Origin: Chitinophagales bacterium
GTDB lineage: Bacteria > Bacteroidota > Bacteroidia > Chitinophagales > Saprospiraceae
NCBI GenBank assembly: GCA_026928325.1
Contig: JAIXKS010000034.1
Span: 1 to 49,575, forward strand
Reading direction: 5' to 3'
Length of the DNA stretch: 49,575 nucleotides
A program made the translations under genes and the position numbers. This document shows positions 8,391 through 19,500 of this stretch, one piece after another. Every line of letters starts with the position of its first letter. Position 1 is the first letter of the stretch. The notes beneath the pieces were generated by a model. That model saw nothing but the letters and a program-made list of their open reading frames with translations, made no database searches and was not told the DNA's origin.

Positions 8391-9428
8391 TTATTCTGCT
8401 ATATCTTCATCTGTTGGAGCAGCTTCTACTGGTCGATACTTCTCCATGATTTTCAACTCAATCTCTCGGGACAATTCTGGATTATCCGCTAAAAACTGCT
8501 TTGCAGCTTCTCGGCCTTGAGCGATTTTGGTCCCTTCGTAGCTAAACCACGAGCCACTTTTTCCGATAATATCAGTCTCAACACCTAAATCGATGATCTC
8601 TCCAGTTTTGGAAATACCTTCACCAAAGATGATATCAAAAGTAGCCACACGGAATGGCGGTGCAAGTTTGTTTTTAACTACCTTCACCTTCACCGGATTA
8701 CCCACGGTATTGCCATCTTTATCCTTGATCGCTGTCCCGGACTTTCTAATATCTAAACGAATCGATGCATAAAATTTCAAGGCATTACCACCGGTAGTCG
8801 TTTCCGGATTGCCAAACATCACACCAATCTTTTCCCTCAATTGGTTGATAAAGATACAGCAACATCCTGTACGTCCAATCGTAGCTGTTAATTTACGAAG
8901 TGCTTGAGACATCAATCTCGCCTGAAGACCCATTTTAGAATCTCCCATTTCTCCTTCTATTTCACTACGAGGTACCAAGGCAGCTACTGAGTCGATTACA
9001 ATGATATCAATCGCTCCAGAGCGAATAAGATTTTCCGCAATCTCAAGCGCCTGCTCTCCATTATCCGGTTGGGAAATGAGTAATTCTTCCGTATTTACAC
9101 CCAAGTGTTCCGCATAAAATCTATCAAAGGCGTGTTCGGCATCAATGATAGCTGCAATCCCACCATTTTTTTGACATTCAGCTATCGCATGAATGGCTAA
9201 GGTCGTCTTTCCCGAAGATTCAGGACCGTAAATTTCTACGATTCTCCCTTTAGGAAGACCATTGATACCTAGGGCTATATCAAGACCAAGCGAACCCGTG
9301 GAAATCGTTTCTACATTGACCACTTGTTTATCTCCAAGCTTCATAATAGTACCTTTACCATAGGTTTTATCCAACTTATCCATGGTCATGGCTAATGCCT
9401 TAAGTTTTTCTTCTTTCTCTTTTGACAT
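8391..9428 (-). CDS. recA: recombinase RecA
   Basis: ATP-dependent strand-exchange protein for homologous recombination and the SOS co-protease. The 345 residues are full length. Walker [10 protein letters not shown] is at 68-76, [22 protein letters not shown] forms Walker B and the L1 region, and [30 protein letters not shown] covers L2. The C-terminal tail is short and acidic (PTDEDIAE). The gene is monocistronic with a strong terminator. Upstream, a -7 box TATCTTTG on the minus strand (9466-9473) is the likely promoter core. I saw no LexA-box-like palindrome there. Confidence 0.99.
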   Translation of the reverse strand: MSKEKEEKLKALAMTMDKLDKTYGKGTIMKLGDKQVVNVETISTGSLGLDIALGINGLPKGRIVEIYGPESSGKTTLAIHAIAECQKNGGIAAIIDAEHAFDRFYAEHLGVNTEELLISQPDNGEQALEIAENLIRSGAIDIIVIDSVAALVPRSEIEGEMGDSKMGLQARLMSQALRKLTATIGRTGCCCIFINQLREKIGVMFGNPETTTGGNALKFYASIRLDIRKSGTAIKDKDGNTVGNPVKVKVVKNKLAPPFRVATFDIIFGEGISKTGEIIDLGVETDIIGKSGSWFSYEGTKIAQGREAAKQFLADNPELSREIELKIMEKYRPVEAAPTDEDIAE

Positions 9429-9568
9429 GTTAATTTATTGATTTTAAATTATTTAAAAGCGAAAGCAAAGATAATAAAATAATATATATATATCGTCATT
9501 ATGGCTATAATTAATATTATTCTTATATTTGAATTCTATTTCGAACAATTATTAAAATACAACATATT

Positions 9569-11227
9569 ATGGACAGCAAACCCTGGCTAAAAAACTACCC
9601 TGCAGGTGTACCGGCAAATATTGACTTATCGCAATACGAAACCCTCTTGGAATTTCTTGATGACTGTTTCAATAAATACGCTAATAAATATGCCTTTGAA
9701 TGCATGGGCAAGAAGTTGACCTATAAAGAAATTGATCAGCTTTCTGACCGATTTGGTGCTTATCTACAATCACGAGGCCTAAAGCAAGGTGACAAAATAG
9801 CGATTATGATGCCCAATTTATTGCAATTTCCCATTGCTGTATTTGGTGCATTAAAAGCGGGTCTCACGATTGTCAATACCAATCCATTATATACACCTAG
9901 AGAAATGCTGCATCAGTTTACAGATAGTGGCGTTTCTGCAATCGTTATCATCGAAAATTTTGCAGCTAACCTCCAATCGATAATTAAAGAAACCTCTATT
10001 AATACCATCATCCTGACTTCTATCGGTGAAATGCTAGGCGGTCTCAAAGGTCCTGTCGTAAATTTTGCCGTGAAGTATATCAAACGGATGGTTCCCAAAT
10101 TTCAATTGGATAATACCATCACCTTTGCTCATGCGCTCAATGAGGGCAAAAAATTTACAATCAAAACTTACGAAAGTTGTGCAGATGATGTAATCATTCA
10201 TCAATATACAGGAGGAACCACGGGTGTTTCTAAAGGCGCCATGTTGACCAACCGCAATCTTATCGCCAATATGATACAAATTCGTAGTTGGATGATGCCC
10301 TACCTCAAAGAAGGAGAAGAAGCCGTCATTTGTCCGCTACCCATGTACCACATTTTTGCTTTTTCGGTCAATTGCCTAGCCATGCTCAGTTTTGGAGCTC
10401 ACAATATTTTAGTGACCAATGCCCGAGATTTAGGTTCTGTGGTAAAAGAGTTTAGCAAAAATAAAATCAGCCTCATGACCGGCGTTAATACGCTATTTAA
10501 CGGTCTGAATCACTTTGAGGCATTCAAATCTGCGGACTTTTCTTCACTGAAAATCTCTGTTGGAGGTGGAATGGCCGTACAAAAAGCCGTAGCCGACAAA
10601 TGGAAAGAAATCACAGGATGTTATCTTTCTGAAGGTTATGGTCTAACCGAATCTTCTCCAGTATTGACTATCAATCCATTGGATGGATCAGGAAAATCAG
10701 GTAGTATTGGGCTTCCAGTTCCTTCGACAGATATTCGGATTGTCAACGAAGAAGGTCGCGTGCTTAATATCAATGAAGAAGGAGAGATTCAGGCAAAAGG
10801 CCCACAAATCATGAAAGGTTATTACAATCAACCTGTCGAAACAAGTAAGGTGATTACCTCTGATGGCTGGTTAAACACAGGCGATATTGGTTATATGGAT
10901 GAAGAGGGTTATGTATTTATCGTAGATAGAAAGAAAGACATGATTCTTGTAAGTGGATTTAATGTCTATCCTAATGAAATAGAAAGCGTAGCCGTAACGC
11001 ACCCTAAGGTGCTTGAAGCAGCAGCCGTTGGTGTTCCTGATCCAAAATCTACAGAAGCGGTCAAATTATTTGTCGTCAAAAAAGATAAAAGCCTGACGAA
11101 AGATGAGCTGATTGAGTTTTGTAAGACCAGCCTTGCAGCTTATAAGGTACCTAAATACGTCGAATTTAAAGACGAACTGCCGAAAACCAACGTTGGTAAA
11201 ATCTTAAGGCGGGCTTTAAAAGAATAG
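9569..11227 (+). CDS. fadD: long-chain-fatty-acid--CoA ligase, FadD type
   Basis: A 552-residue acyl-CoA ligase whose N-terminal part follows Escherichia coli FadD closely (WLKNYPAGVPANID, then MMPNLLQFPIAVFGALKAG and NTNPLYTPREM). The P-loop is YTGGTTGVSKGAMLTN from 213, the adenine motif is EGYGLTESSPVLT, the hinge is DRKKDMI, and the catalytic C-terminal Lys is about K544 in KTNVGKILRRALKE. It activates fatty acids for beta-oxidation or lipid synthesis at the membrane's inner face. The RsmI-like methyltransferase begins one base after its stop, so the two are co-transcribed. Confidence 0.92.
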   Translation: MDSKPWLKNYPAGVPANIDLSQYETLLEFLDDCFNKYANKYAFECMGKKLTYKEIDQLSDRFGAYLQSRGLKQGDKIAIMMPNLLQFPIAVFGALKAGLTIVNTNPLYTPREMLHQFTDSGVSAIVIIENFAANLQSIIKETSINTIILTSIGEMLGGLKGPVVNFAVKYIKRMVPKFQLDNTITFAHALNEGKKFTIKTYESCADDVIIHQYTGGTTGVSKGAMLTNRNLIANMIQIRSWMMPYLKEGEEAVICPLPMYHIFAFSVNCLAMLSFGAHNILVTNARDLGSVVKEFSKNKISLMTGVNTLFNGLNHFEAFKSADFSSLKISVGGGMAVQKAVADKWKEITGCYLSEGYGLTESSPVLTINPLDGSGKSGSIGLPVPSTDIRIVNEEGRVLNINEEGEIQAKGPQIMKGYYNQPVETSKVITSDGWLNTGDIGYMDEEGYVFIVDRKKDMILVSGFNVYPNEIESVAVTHPKVLEAAAVGVPDPKSTEAVKLFVVKKDKSLTKDELIEFCKTSLAAYKVPKYVEFKDELPKTNVGKILRRALKE

Positions 11228-11228
11228 T

Positions 11229-11933
11229 ATGAGCGATCAATACGGTAATTTATTCCTCATTCCGTGCCCGATAGCAGAAGGTAAAACTTCTAGTCTCGCA
11301 CAGGAAACTTTGGATATTTTACATCAAACGACCAATTTTATAGTGGAGCGGGCAAAGACAGCCCGCCACTATATAAAAGCAGCCGGGCATCCAATACATG
11401 TAAGCCAGTTGAATATCCATGAAATCACCGAAAACGCTAAAGAAAATGAGGATTTTCTCAAGCAATTATTGGATGGAAAGGACATCGGTATCATCTCGGA
11501 AGCTGGCTGTCCATGTATCGCAGATCCAGGATCTTTATTGGTAGCTTGGGCACACCAACACGGCATTAGAGTCGTGCCCTTGGTCGGTCCATCTTCCATA
11601 CTATTGGCACTTATCTCTAGTGGTATGAATGGGCAAAATTTTGCATTTAATGGCTATTTATCCAATAAAAAACCCGAATTAACGACACAACTTAGGCAAC
11701 TCGAAACGAAAGCTATCAAACAACATCAAACTCAAATTTGGATGGAAACGCCTTATCGCAATCAGTTTATGATCGACACTTGCCTGCAATCCCTCCAGGG
11801 CCAAACCAGATTGTGCATCGCCTGCGATCTTAACACGACCACTGAATCAATTGCAACAAAAACCATCAACGAATGGAAAAAACTTAAAACCGACCATTTC
11901 CATAAAAGATTGTGTATTTACTTAATTGGCTAA
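11229..11933 (+). CDS. RsmI-like SAM-dependent methyltransferase (tetrapyrrole methylase fold)
   Basis: A 234-residue protein of the RsmI/tetrapyrrole methylase superfamily. It starts with the first-strand motif NLFLIPCPIAEG, has EAGCPCIADPG at 91-101 (usually EAGTPxISDPG), PLVGPSSI at 117-124 and FNGYL at 140-144. RsmI methylates the 2'-OH of C1402 in 16S rRNA. This protein belongs to the shorter bacteroidetal form and lacks the long C-terminal region of classical RsmI, so the rRNA target is not assured. It is tightly coupled to the upstream fadD. Confidence 0.8.
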   Translation: MSDQYGNLFLIPCPIAEGKTSSLAQETLDILHQTTNFIVERAKTARHYIKAAGHPIHVSQLNIHEITENAKENEDFLKQLLDGKDIGIISEAGCPCIADPGSLLVAWAHQHGIRVVPLVGPSSILLALISSGMNGQNFAFNGYLSNKKPELTTQLRQLETKAIKQHQTQIWMETPYRNQFMIDTCLQSLQGQTRLCIACDLNTTTESIATKTINEWKKLKTDHFHKRLCIYLIG

Positions 11934-11984
11934 GCAATATTTTCCAGAGGCTTTACATTCAATTATAGTGGATTTATGGGGAGC

Positions 11985-12143
11985 TTAGAACCCAAATTCG
12001 TCCAATAGTTCAAATGCTTGTCCTTTAGAAGGTAATCCGTCTAACATCGACATCGCATCTATAATCAGTTCGCGCCCACCTTCCACTTTCAATGAATGAT
12101 TATGGTCTTCTATGCTATTCCTACTTCTAAATTGCCCATTTTC
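11985..12143 (-). pseudogene. 3' remnant of a protein gene, no start codon
   Basis: An open stretch of 52 codons ending in TAA at 11985-11987. It looks coding (RELIIDAMSMLDGLPSKGQA then FELLDEFGF) but begins right after an in-frame stop without a plausible start; the only Met codons lie near the middle. This is what a gene truncated by deletion leaves behind. I do not recognise the family. Confidence 0.45.
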
Positions 12144-12529
12144 TTAAAATATTTGCAAGATAAGGTTAATAAATAATAACTCAATCAATTTATATGAAAA
12201 TATTTTTAAAAATACACAAATTCTAAATACCTAATAATCAAATTAAAATACATTATATAAAATAATATTTATTTAATTTTTCATAAGCAGGCAACGTTTG
12301 ACTATCAAAAACAGGTATATAATAATAGGAGTCATCTATTTTTAAGAAAACTTATTGGTTGCTATCCCAAATGAATCATGAAACATGGATTATTTTGGAA
12401 AAAAAGGAACAGATAGGTATAGATTTTCCACAATTATTAAATGTAATCAATCATTATTTTTTTAAAAATCAAGATTAATGCCTAATATTGCCTAATATTG
12501 CTTAAAATGTATCTACTTAAACCGTTGTT
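12144..12529. other. AT-rich spacer upstream of the PorP/SprF gene
   Basis: No firm gene. It contains a possible 35-codon ORF at 12371-12478 (+) beginning MNHETWIILEKKEQ, open upstream to 12329 without a better start, possibly another gene remnant. A 10-bp unit, cctaatattg, is repeated in tandem at 12481-12500 just before the PorP/SprF start. Confidence 0.35.
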
Positions 12530-13516
12530 ATGAGAAACAAGATTGTTTTACTTTTAGTGTTTATCTCAAGTATAGTACAAGCACAATTACTACCCAATTG
12601 GAGTAGTTATTATGAAACGGGTTTCGTTTGGAATCCTGCCTTGACCGCCAAGTGGAATTATTCGGAAGCATCCGTAACCCATCGCCAAGATTGGGTAGGC
12701 TTTGATGATTCGCCACAATACACGAATATTTCCTTTCAGAAACCGATGCTACACGGTGTACTGACAAAGTCCGCATACGGTGTTTTTATCGAGCGCGATA
12801 GGGTCGGCCCTCAAGAAAAATACGGTGCAGCAGCTACCTACAATTATAGAGTAAGGCCTCTTTGGTTTGGAGAAAATGATGATGTTCTCAGCCTTGGATT
12901 TATGTTTAATCTCTCGTATTACAGCTTTAACTTGGCCAATGCTACCGTATTCGATCCAAACAATCTCGTCATTAATCAAGAAGAAGTGAGCCACCTCATC
13001 AATCCCAATGTAGGACTCGGCGCATTTTATATCAGTGTTTCGGACTACTATGGATTTGCTAAGTCCCATTATTATTTTGGACTCTCGCTCAATCAATTGG
13101 CGCCATTGCCAATTGCTAAATTTGACGGTAGATCTAACGACATCAACTTACTGAAGATCAGATCCAAATTTCATGCAACACTACATGGAGGTTACCGATT
13201 TGTACCCAATAAACGGAAGTTTTATTTTTATGAACCTGGATTGATGATGATTTATGGCTCGGGATACTTTCATGCCATGGGTACGATAAAATACGAAGAA
13301 AGACGGAGTTTTTGGCTTGCCGGAGGATTAGCTACCACGGGAGAGATCTTTGCTCAAGCCGGTGTTATCCTCGGAGAAAATAGCTTTATTTCTAACCTCG
13401 TCAAAGACGGTGAATTAAGAATTGGCCTCAAATCTAATTTCAATTTAGGATCTGTTCGCAGATTATCTGCTATGGGGCTGGAATTTTACGCAGCCTATAC
13501 CTTTGAATTAGAATAA
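12530..13516 (+). CDS. PorP/SprF family type IX secretion system membrane protein
   Basis: A 328-residue outer-membrane beta-barrel protein with a signal peptide (residues 1-18, ending VQA-Q). The family's N-terminal pattern is clear: NWSSYYETGFVWNPALTAKW, then the THRQDWVGFDDSPQ segment, followed by many amphipathic strands and a C-terminal strand ending YTFELE. In flavobacteria SprF is needed to deliver the type-B cargo SprB to the surface, and family members are typically encoded next to a large cargo with a type-B sorting domain. That is the arrangement here: the 2057-residue cargo follows after 26 bp. The family call is firm; its partnership with the next gene is inferred. Confidence 0.9.
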   Translation: MRNKIVLLLVFISSIVQAQLLPNWSSYYETGFVWNPALTAKWNYSEASVTHRQDWVGFDDSPQYTNISFQKPMLHGVLTKSAYGVFIERDRVGPQEKYGAAATYNYRVRPLWFGENDDVLSLGFMFNLSYYSFNLANATVFDPNNLVINQEEVSHLINPNVGLGAFYISVSDYYGFAKSHYYFGLSLNQLAPLPIAKFDGRSNDINLLKIRSKFHATLHGGYRFVPNKRKFYFYEPGLMMIYGSGYFHAMGTIKYEERRSFWLAGGLATTGEIFAQAGVILGENSFISNLVKDGELRIGLKSNFNLGSVRRLSAMGLEFYAAYTFELE

Positions 13517-13542
13517 CCTCAAACCACAAAATTCGATATAAT

Positions 13543-16500
13543 ATGAAAAGTAATAATAAACATACCAATATTATAAATTTAATACTCGCAGTATTTACAG
13601 TGCTGTCTATTTCTTTTAAATCTTATGGACAAGCGAACGATCCGGAAGATTATACCGCACTAAGAGCTTTTTATCTAGCTACAGATGGCGATAACTGGTT
13701 GAAACGCACTGGTTGGCCATCAGCTGCGGATTTTCAAGCTAATCCTACTCCGCCGGTAGGTACGGATATGAGTACTTGGTGGGAAGTAATTTGCGAAGAT
13801 AATCGGGTCATAAGACTCATCATGCCAGCCAATAATTTAAGAGGTAGTTTACCTGATATGAAAATGAGTAAACTTCAGCAATTGTGGTTGGATCTTAATC
13901 AGCTTTCGGGCCCAATACCTGTATTAGACATGCCTGATTTAGAAGTTCTCAGAGCATCTGCAAACCAACTGACAGGTAAGCTTCCTAATTTTAATATGCC
14001 CAAATTAAATCAGTTGATTCTTGAGCATAATATGCTGTCAGATACAATACCTGATTTTGATATGCCCAAAATGCGACTACTTTCATTGTTCAATAATCGC
14101 TTTTCTGGTAAGATCCCAGATTTTAAGATGAAGGATCTTGAATTGTTAGGTTTGGGTAAAAATCAATTGAGTGGCGAAATTCCTAAATTTACCCATTTAC
14201 TGAACGATTCTACCATTATTATTTCTTTAAAAGATAATCAACTCTCGGGGTGTTTTCCGCAGGAACTTAAGCGGTTTTGTGATAAAGCGACCTTTGAGTC
14301 TAACGACAACCCAATGCTTCCTTGGCTGGGAGATTTTACACAGTTTTGTACTACTGACGGAAGTCATGACGCACAGGTAGGAGCACCATGTGATAATGGA
14401 AGTGCCGATGTGATTCAAGATAATTGCGTTTGTGGCATCTTGGGTAATTACTGCAATAATCCCGACGATTATACGGCATTAAGAGCCTTGTACTTGGCTA
14501 CAGATGGCGATAACTGGTTGAAACGCACCGGTTGGCCATCAGCTGCGGATTTTCAAGCCAATCCTACGCCGCCACCGGGTACGGATATGAGTACCTGGTG
14601 GGAGGTATTTTGTGAAGATAATCGGGTCATCAGAGTCTTATTGCCCCTTAATAATCTAAGAGGAACTTTACCTGATATGAAAATGAGTAAACTTCAGCAA
14701 TTGTGGTTGGATCTTAATCAGCTTTCGGGCCCAATACCTGTATTAGACATGCCTGATTTAGAAGTTCTCAGAGCATCTGCAAACCAACTGACAGGTAAGC
14801 TTCCTAATTTTAATATGCCCAAATTAAATCAGTTGATTCTTGAGCATAATATGCTGTCAGATACAATACCTGATTTTGATATGCCCAAAATGCGACTACT
14901 TTCATTGTTCAATAATCGCTTTTCTGGTAAGATCCCAGATTTTAAGATGAAGGATCTTGAATTGTTAGGTTTGGGTAAAAATCAATTGAGTGGCGAAATT
15001 CCTAAATTTACCCATTTACTGAACGATTCTACCATTATTATTTCTTTAAAAGATAATCAACTCTCGGGGTGTTTTCCGCAGGAACTTAAGCGGTTTTGTG
15101 ATAAAGCGACCTTTGAGTCTAACGACAACCCAATGCTTCCTTGGCTGGGAGATTTTACACAGTTTTGTACTACTGACGGAAGTCATGACGCACAGGTAGG
15201 AGCACCATGTGATAATGGAAGTGCCGATGTGATTCAAGATAATTGCGTTTGTGGCATCTTGGGTAATTACTGCAATGATTCCGACGATTATACGGCATTA
15301 AGAGCCCTGTACTTGGCTACAGATGGCGATAACTGGACAGATAATACCGGATGGCCGACAGCTACCGACTTTTTAGCCAATCCTACTCCGCCGATAGGAA
15401 CGGACATGAGTCAGTGGTTTGGAATAGATTGTGACGGTCGAGTCAAGCAAGTTAATATCGAAAATAATAACCTGATCGGATCATTACCGGATATGAAATT
15501 ATCGGAATTAGAGCGGTTTGACCTGAGAAATAATCAACTCAGTGGCCCTATTCCTGATTTAGAGATGCCTATTTTGACATTTTTGTCGTTATCGGGTAAT
15601 GAATTGAGTGGTTCAGTACCTAATTTTAATATGCCTTTGCTAGAGGTTATGGATTTTCTTGTTAATAAGTTAATAGGAAGCCTTCCAAATTTCAATATGC
15701 CAGAACTGCGTGAGTTAAGTTTTGGTTCTAATATGCTTTCCGACACGATACCAAATTTTAACATGCCAAAAATGACGTTGCTTTCCTTACAAACCAATCG
15801 ATTTACCGGCAAAATACCCGACTTTGAGATGAATGATCTGGAGTATCTCATACTCAGCGGAAACCAATTGAGTGGAGAACTTCCCAAGTTTACACACTTG
15901 TTAAATGATACTACTATCGTTATCAGAGTTAATGATAATCAACTATCAGGTTGTTTTCCGACGGAACTCAAACGGTTTTGTGCAAGAGCTACATTTGTAT
16001 CTGATTATAACCCACAACTTCCGTGGAGTGGCGATTTTACACAGTTTTGTGCCACAGATGGAAGTCACGATGGACAAGTAGGAGCGCCGTGTAATAACGG
16101 TGAAATCAATGACGAGATTTTGGATGACTGTAGTTGTGGACAGAAAGTTGATAATAACGGTTGTAACAATATAGAAGATTATGTAGCGCTACGTGCTTTG
16201 TATCTCGCAACGGATGGTGATAATTGGACGCGCCGTACTAATTGGCCTTCTGCTTCCGACTTTTTAGCCAATCCTACACCACCTGCTGGGATAGATATGA
16301 GTACTTGGTATGGGATATTTTGTGAAGGTAGGGTTACAGGTATAGAATTAGAAGCGAATAACTTATTAGGTGTGCTTCCTGATTTTAAGATGAGCGAATT
16401 GCGATATATTGGTATGGACAAGAATCAATTGACTGGCCTAATTCCTGACTTTAATACACCTAAACTGACGTTGTTAAGATTGGCTAACAATAATCTATCT

Positions 16501-19500
16501 GGTCCTATTCCTGATTTTGATTTACCTCTTATGGAATATATTGCCTTACATGACAATCGACTCGTTGGTTCGATACCAAATTTTAGAATGAAAAAGTTGA
16601 AAGGGCTGCTATTGAATGACAACACCTTGACAGGGTTTGTTCCTACCTTTTCCCACTTAGAGAACGATACTACTGCGATTATTAGATTAAGTAATAACCA
16701 TTTGTCCGGATGCTATCCTCCAGAACTTAAGCGATTTTGTGCGAGAGCGACTATTATGACCCAAGGGAATCTATTGCTCCCTTGGCGAGGAGATTTTACA
16801 CAGTTTTGTGCCACAGATGGAAGTCCTAGTGCACAAGTAGGAGCTCCATGCAACAATGGCAAATTCGATGATGAGATTTTAGAGGATTGTAGATGTGGGC
16901 AGAAAATAATTGAGAGCTTGTGTAATGATTCGGATGATTATACTTCATTGCGAGCACTATACTTGGCTACAGACGGCGATAATTGGACCAATCGTACCAA
17001 TTGGCCGACAGCAGCAGAATTTATGGCTAATCCGACACCCCCTATAGGAACAGATATGAGTACTTGGTATGGAATCACTTGCTTTGACGGTGTTTGGGAA
17101 GTTGATTTGTCCAATAATAACTTGTCTGGAGTACCTGTGTACATGAAGATGCTCAAAGTAGTCCATTTAAAACTTCAAGAAAACCATTTAATAGGGCTTC
17201 TCCCTGATCTTGAAATGCCAAATTTGCAGACTTTAGACCTTTATGACAATCAATTAAGCGGTATCATACCGGGATATAGTCAACTGACAAATCTGAAATA
17301 TTTGAGAATACATAAAAATCAATTACAAGGAGAGATTCCTAATTTCAATTTGCCAGCGTTAGAAGAGTTCTTTGCTTATTCTAATGATTTAATCGGATCG
17401 ATTCCAGACTTCAGTTTGACAAAGTTAAAAATCCTGACCATTTGGGACAACCATCTCACAGGTAGTATTCCTGATTTTAACTTACCGGATTTATATATTT
17501 TATTGCTTGGCCAGAATCAACTGACAGGTACGATTCCTGCTTTTGGAAATTTAAGTCTTGAACAATTGATATTGAGTGATAATCAATTGATCGGTACCAT
17601 TCCTAATTTTAATATGCCGAAGTTGAGCGGACTAGATGTAGGAAAAAACCAGCTGACCGGCAATGTACCAACCTTTAGCTATTTACCTAATTTTGACAAC
17701 ACGATTATTATTGCTCAAAATAATCTTTCGGGTTGTTTTCCACAAGAACTCAAGCGATTTTGTGATCATACAACCTTTATTTCTGACAACAATCCATTAT
17801 TGCCATGGCAAGGAGATTTTAGTGCGTTTTGCGCTACAGATGGTAGCCACGAAGCACAGATTGGTGCGCCTTGTCGAGATGGTGGTATCAATGACGAGAT
17901 TTTGGATGACTGCAGTTGCGGACAGAAAGTTGATGATAACGGTTGTAATAATATAGAAGATTACATTGCATTACGAGCCTTATATTTGGCTACGGACGGC
18001 GATAATTGGACCAATCGAACCAATTGGCCAACGGCAGCGAATTTTATTGCCAATCCTACACCACCTGTAGGAACAGATATGAATGCTTGGTACGGAATAT
18101 TTTGTATAGGTCGGGTTGTGAGCGTTGATTTGAGAGATAATAATCTTGAAGGAACACTCCCGCATATGGCGATGTCATCGCTAACGTATTTGTTGCTACA
18201 AGAGAATAAATTGAGTGGCTCGATTCCCAATTTCGATATGCCTCAACTTACGACATTGAGACTGGGATTTAATCAATTGTCAGGTTCGATACCGGATTTT
18301 GATCTACCATTATTGGAGCGTTTAGAGCTAAACCATAACAACTTAAACGGCCCGATTCCATTGCTTGGCAAAACGAAGCTTTCTGACCTTATACTTTCGG
18401 AAAATCCATTGGGTGACAACATCCCTGATTTTGACTTACCTTTTTTAGTTCAGTTGTTGATAAATGATTGCCAACTGATAGGTTCGATTCCGGATTTTAA
18501 GTTGCCTGAATTACAAATATTAAATCTAAAGAACAACCGACTTACTGGAACAATTCCCGATTTCAATCTACCTAAGCTTTATTCATTATCTCTTTTTAAA
18601 AATGAGTTGAGTGGATCATTACCGCCATTTAGTCACATTGACGCTACGTCGTCAACCAGTATATTGATTTCGGACAACCAACTCAGTGGCTGTTTTCCAG
18701 CAGCACTAAAAAAGTTTTGTGATCAGGGACTTTTTGTAAGTACCGGCAATGATTTACTCCCATGGTATGGAAGTTTTGTACAATTTTGTACTACTGATGG
18801 AAGCCATGAAGCACAAGTAGGAGCCAGTTGTTATCGTAATAGTGTGATTGACCAAATCCTTGACGATTGTAGTTGTGGAGAAGCAATTGAAGAAGAAGAT
18901 TGCCCGGAAGCAAAGATTGTCTTTCCGGATTTTCCAAATAACCAAACAACCGTTTGTACCAACCGTAAAAAAATCGACTTGGCGTTTGAGGTCACTAACG
19001 ATATACCAGATGTCCCGGCCGGAGTTTGGTGGTTCATGAGAGAAGACCCGGAAGGAACACTTATAGACATAAGTACTATGCCCGCAACATTTGATTTAGT
19101 AAAAGCCGGTGTAGGTACACATACGATCATTTTGACGTATATACAAGGAGATTGTAGGTGGTCGGATTCGCTGCAAGTCTCGGTAATAGACGGCGGTTTG
19201 ACCGTTTTAGAGCCGGACACCATCATGATAGAAAAGGATCTTATCGCTACAAGTTATTTCTTAGACAACGATATCTTGCCTCATGAGCCTTACACCGTTT
19301 CGATATCCTCGTTTCCAGATGAAGCATTGAATTTGCTGTATTTTGACGAGAAAGGAACTTTGGAAGTAAATGCGATCAAAGAGTTAACAGAAGACCTCAC
19401 GATTCTCTACCAAGTATGCGATGTTTGCGGTGATTGTTACGAAGGCCAAATCCTAGTATTAGGACCTATTGATTCTGGGTTAACACTCACAACGCTTATC

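Noticed and set aside
9430-9568. LexA/SOS box upstream of recA
   Set aside because: I found a -7 box (9466-9473) but no convincing inverted-repeat operator in this interval.
12371-12478. 35-residue ORF as a firm gene
   Set aside because: It is short, has no recognisable homology or clear promoter, and the frame stays open upstream of the ATG, which fits a remnant better. Mentioned only within the spacer entry.
15534-15887. Long antisense frames within the LRR and delta-60 genes
   Set aside because: They mirror the repeat periodicity of the sense genes, recur in each module and have no protein-like features of their own.
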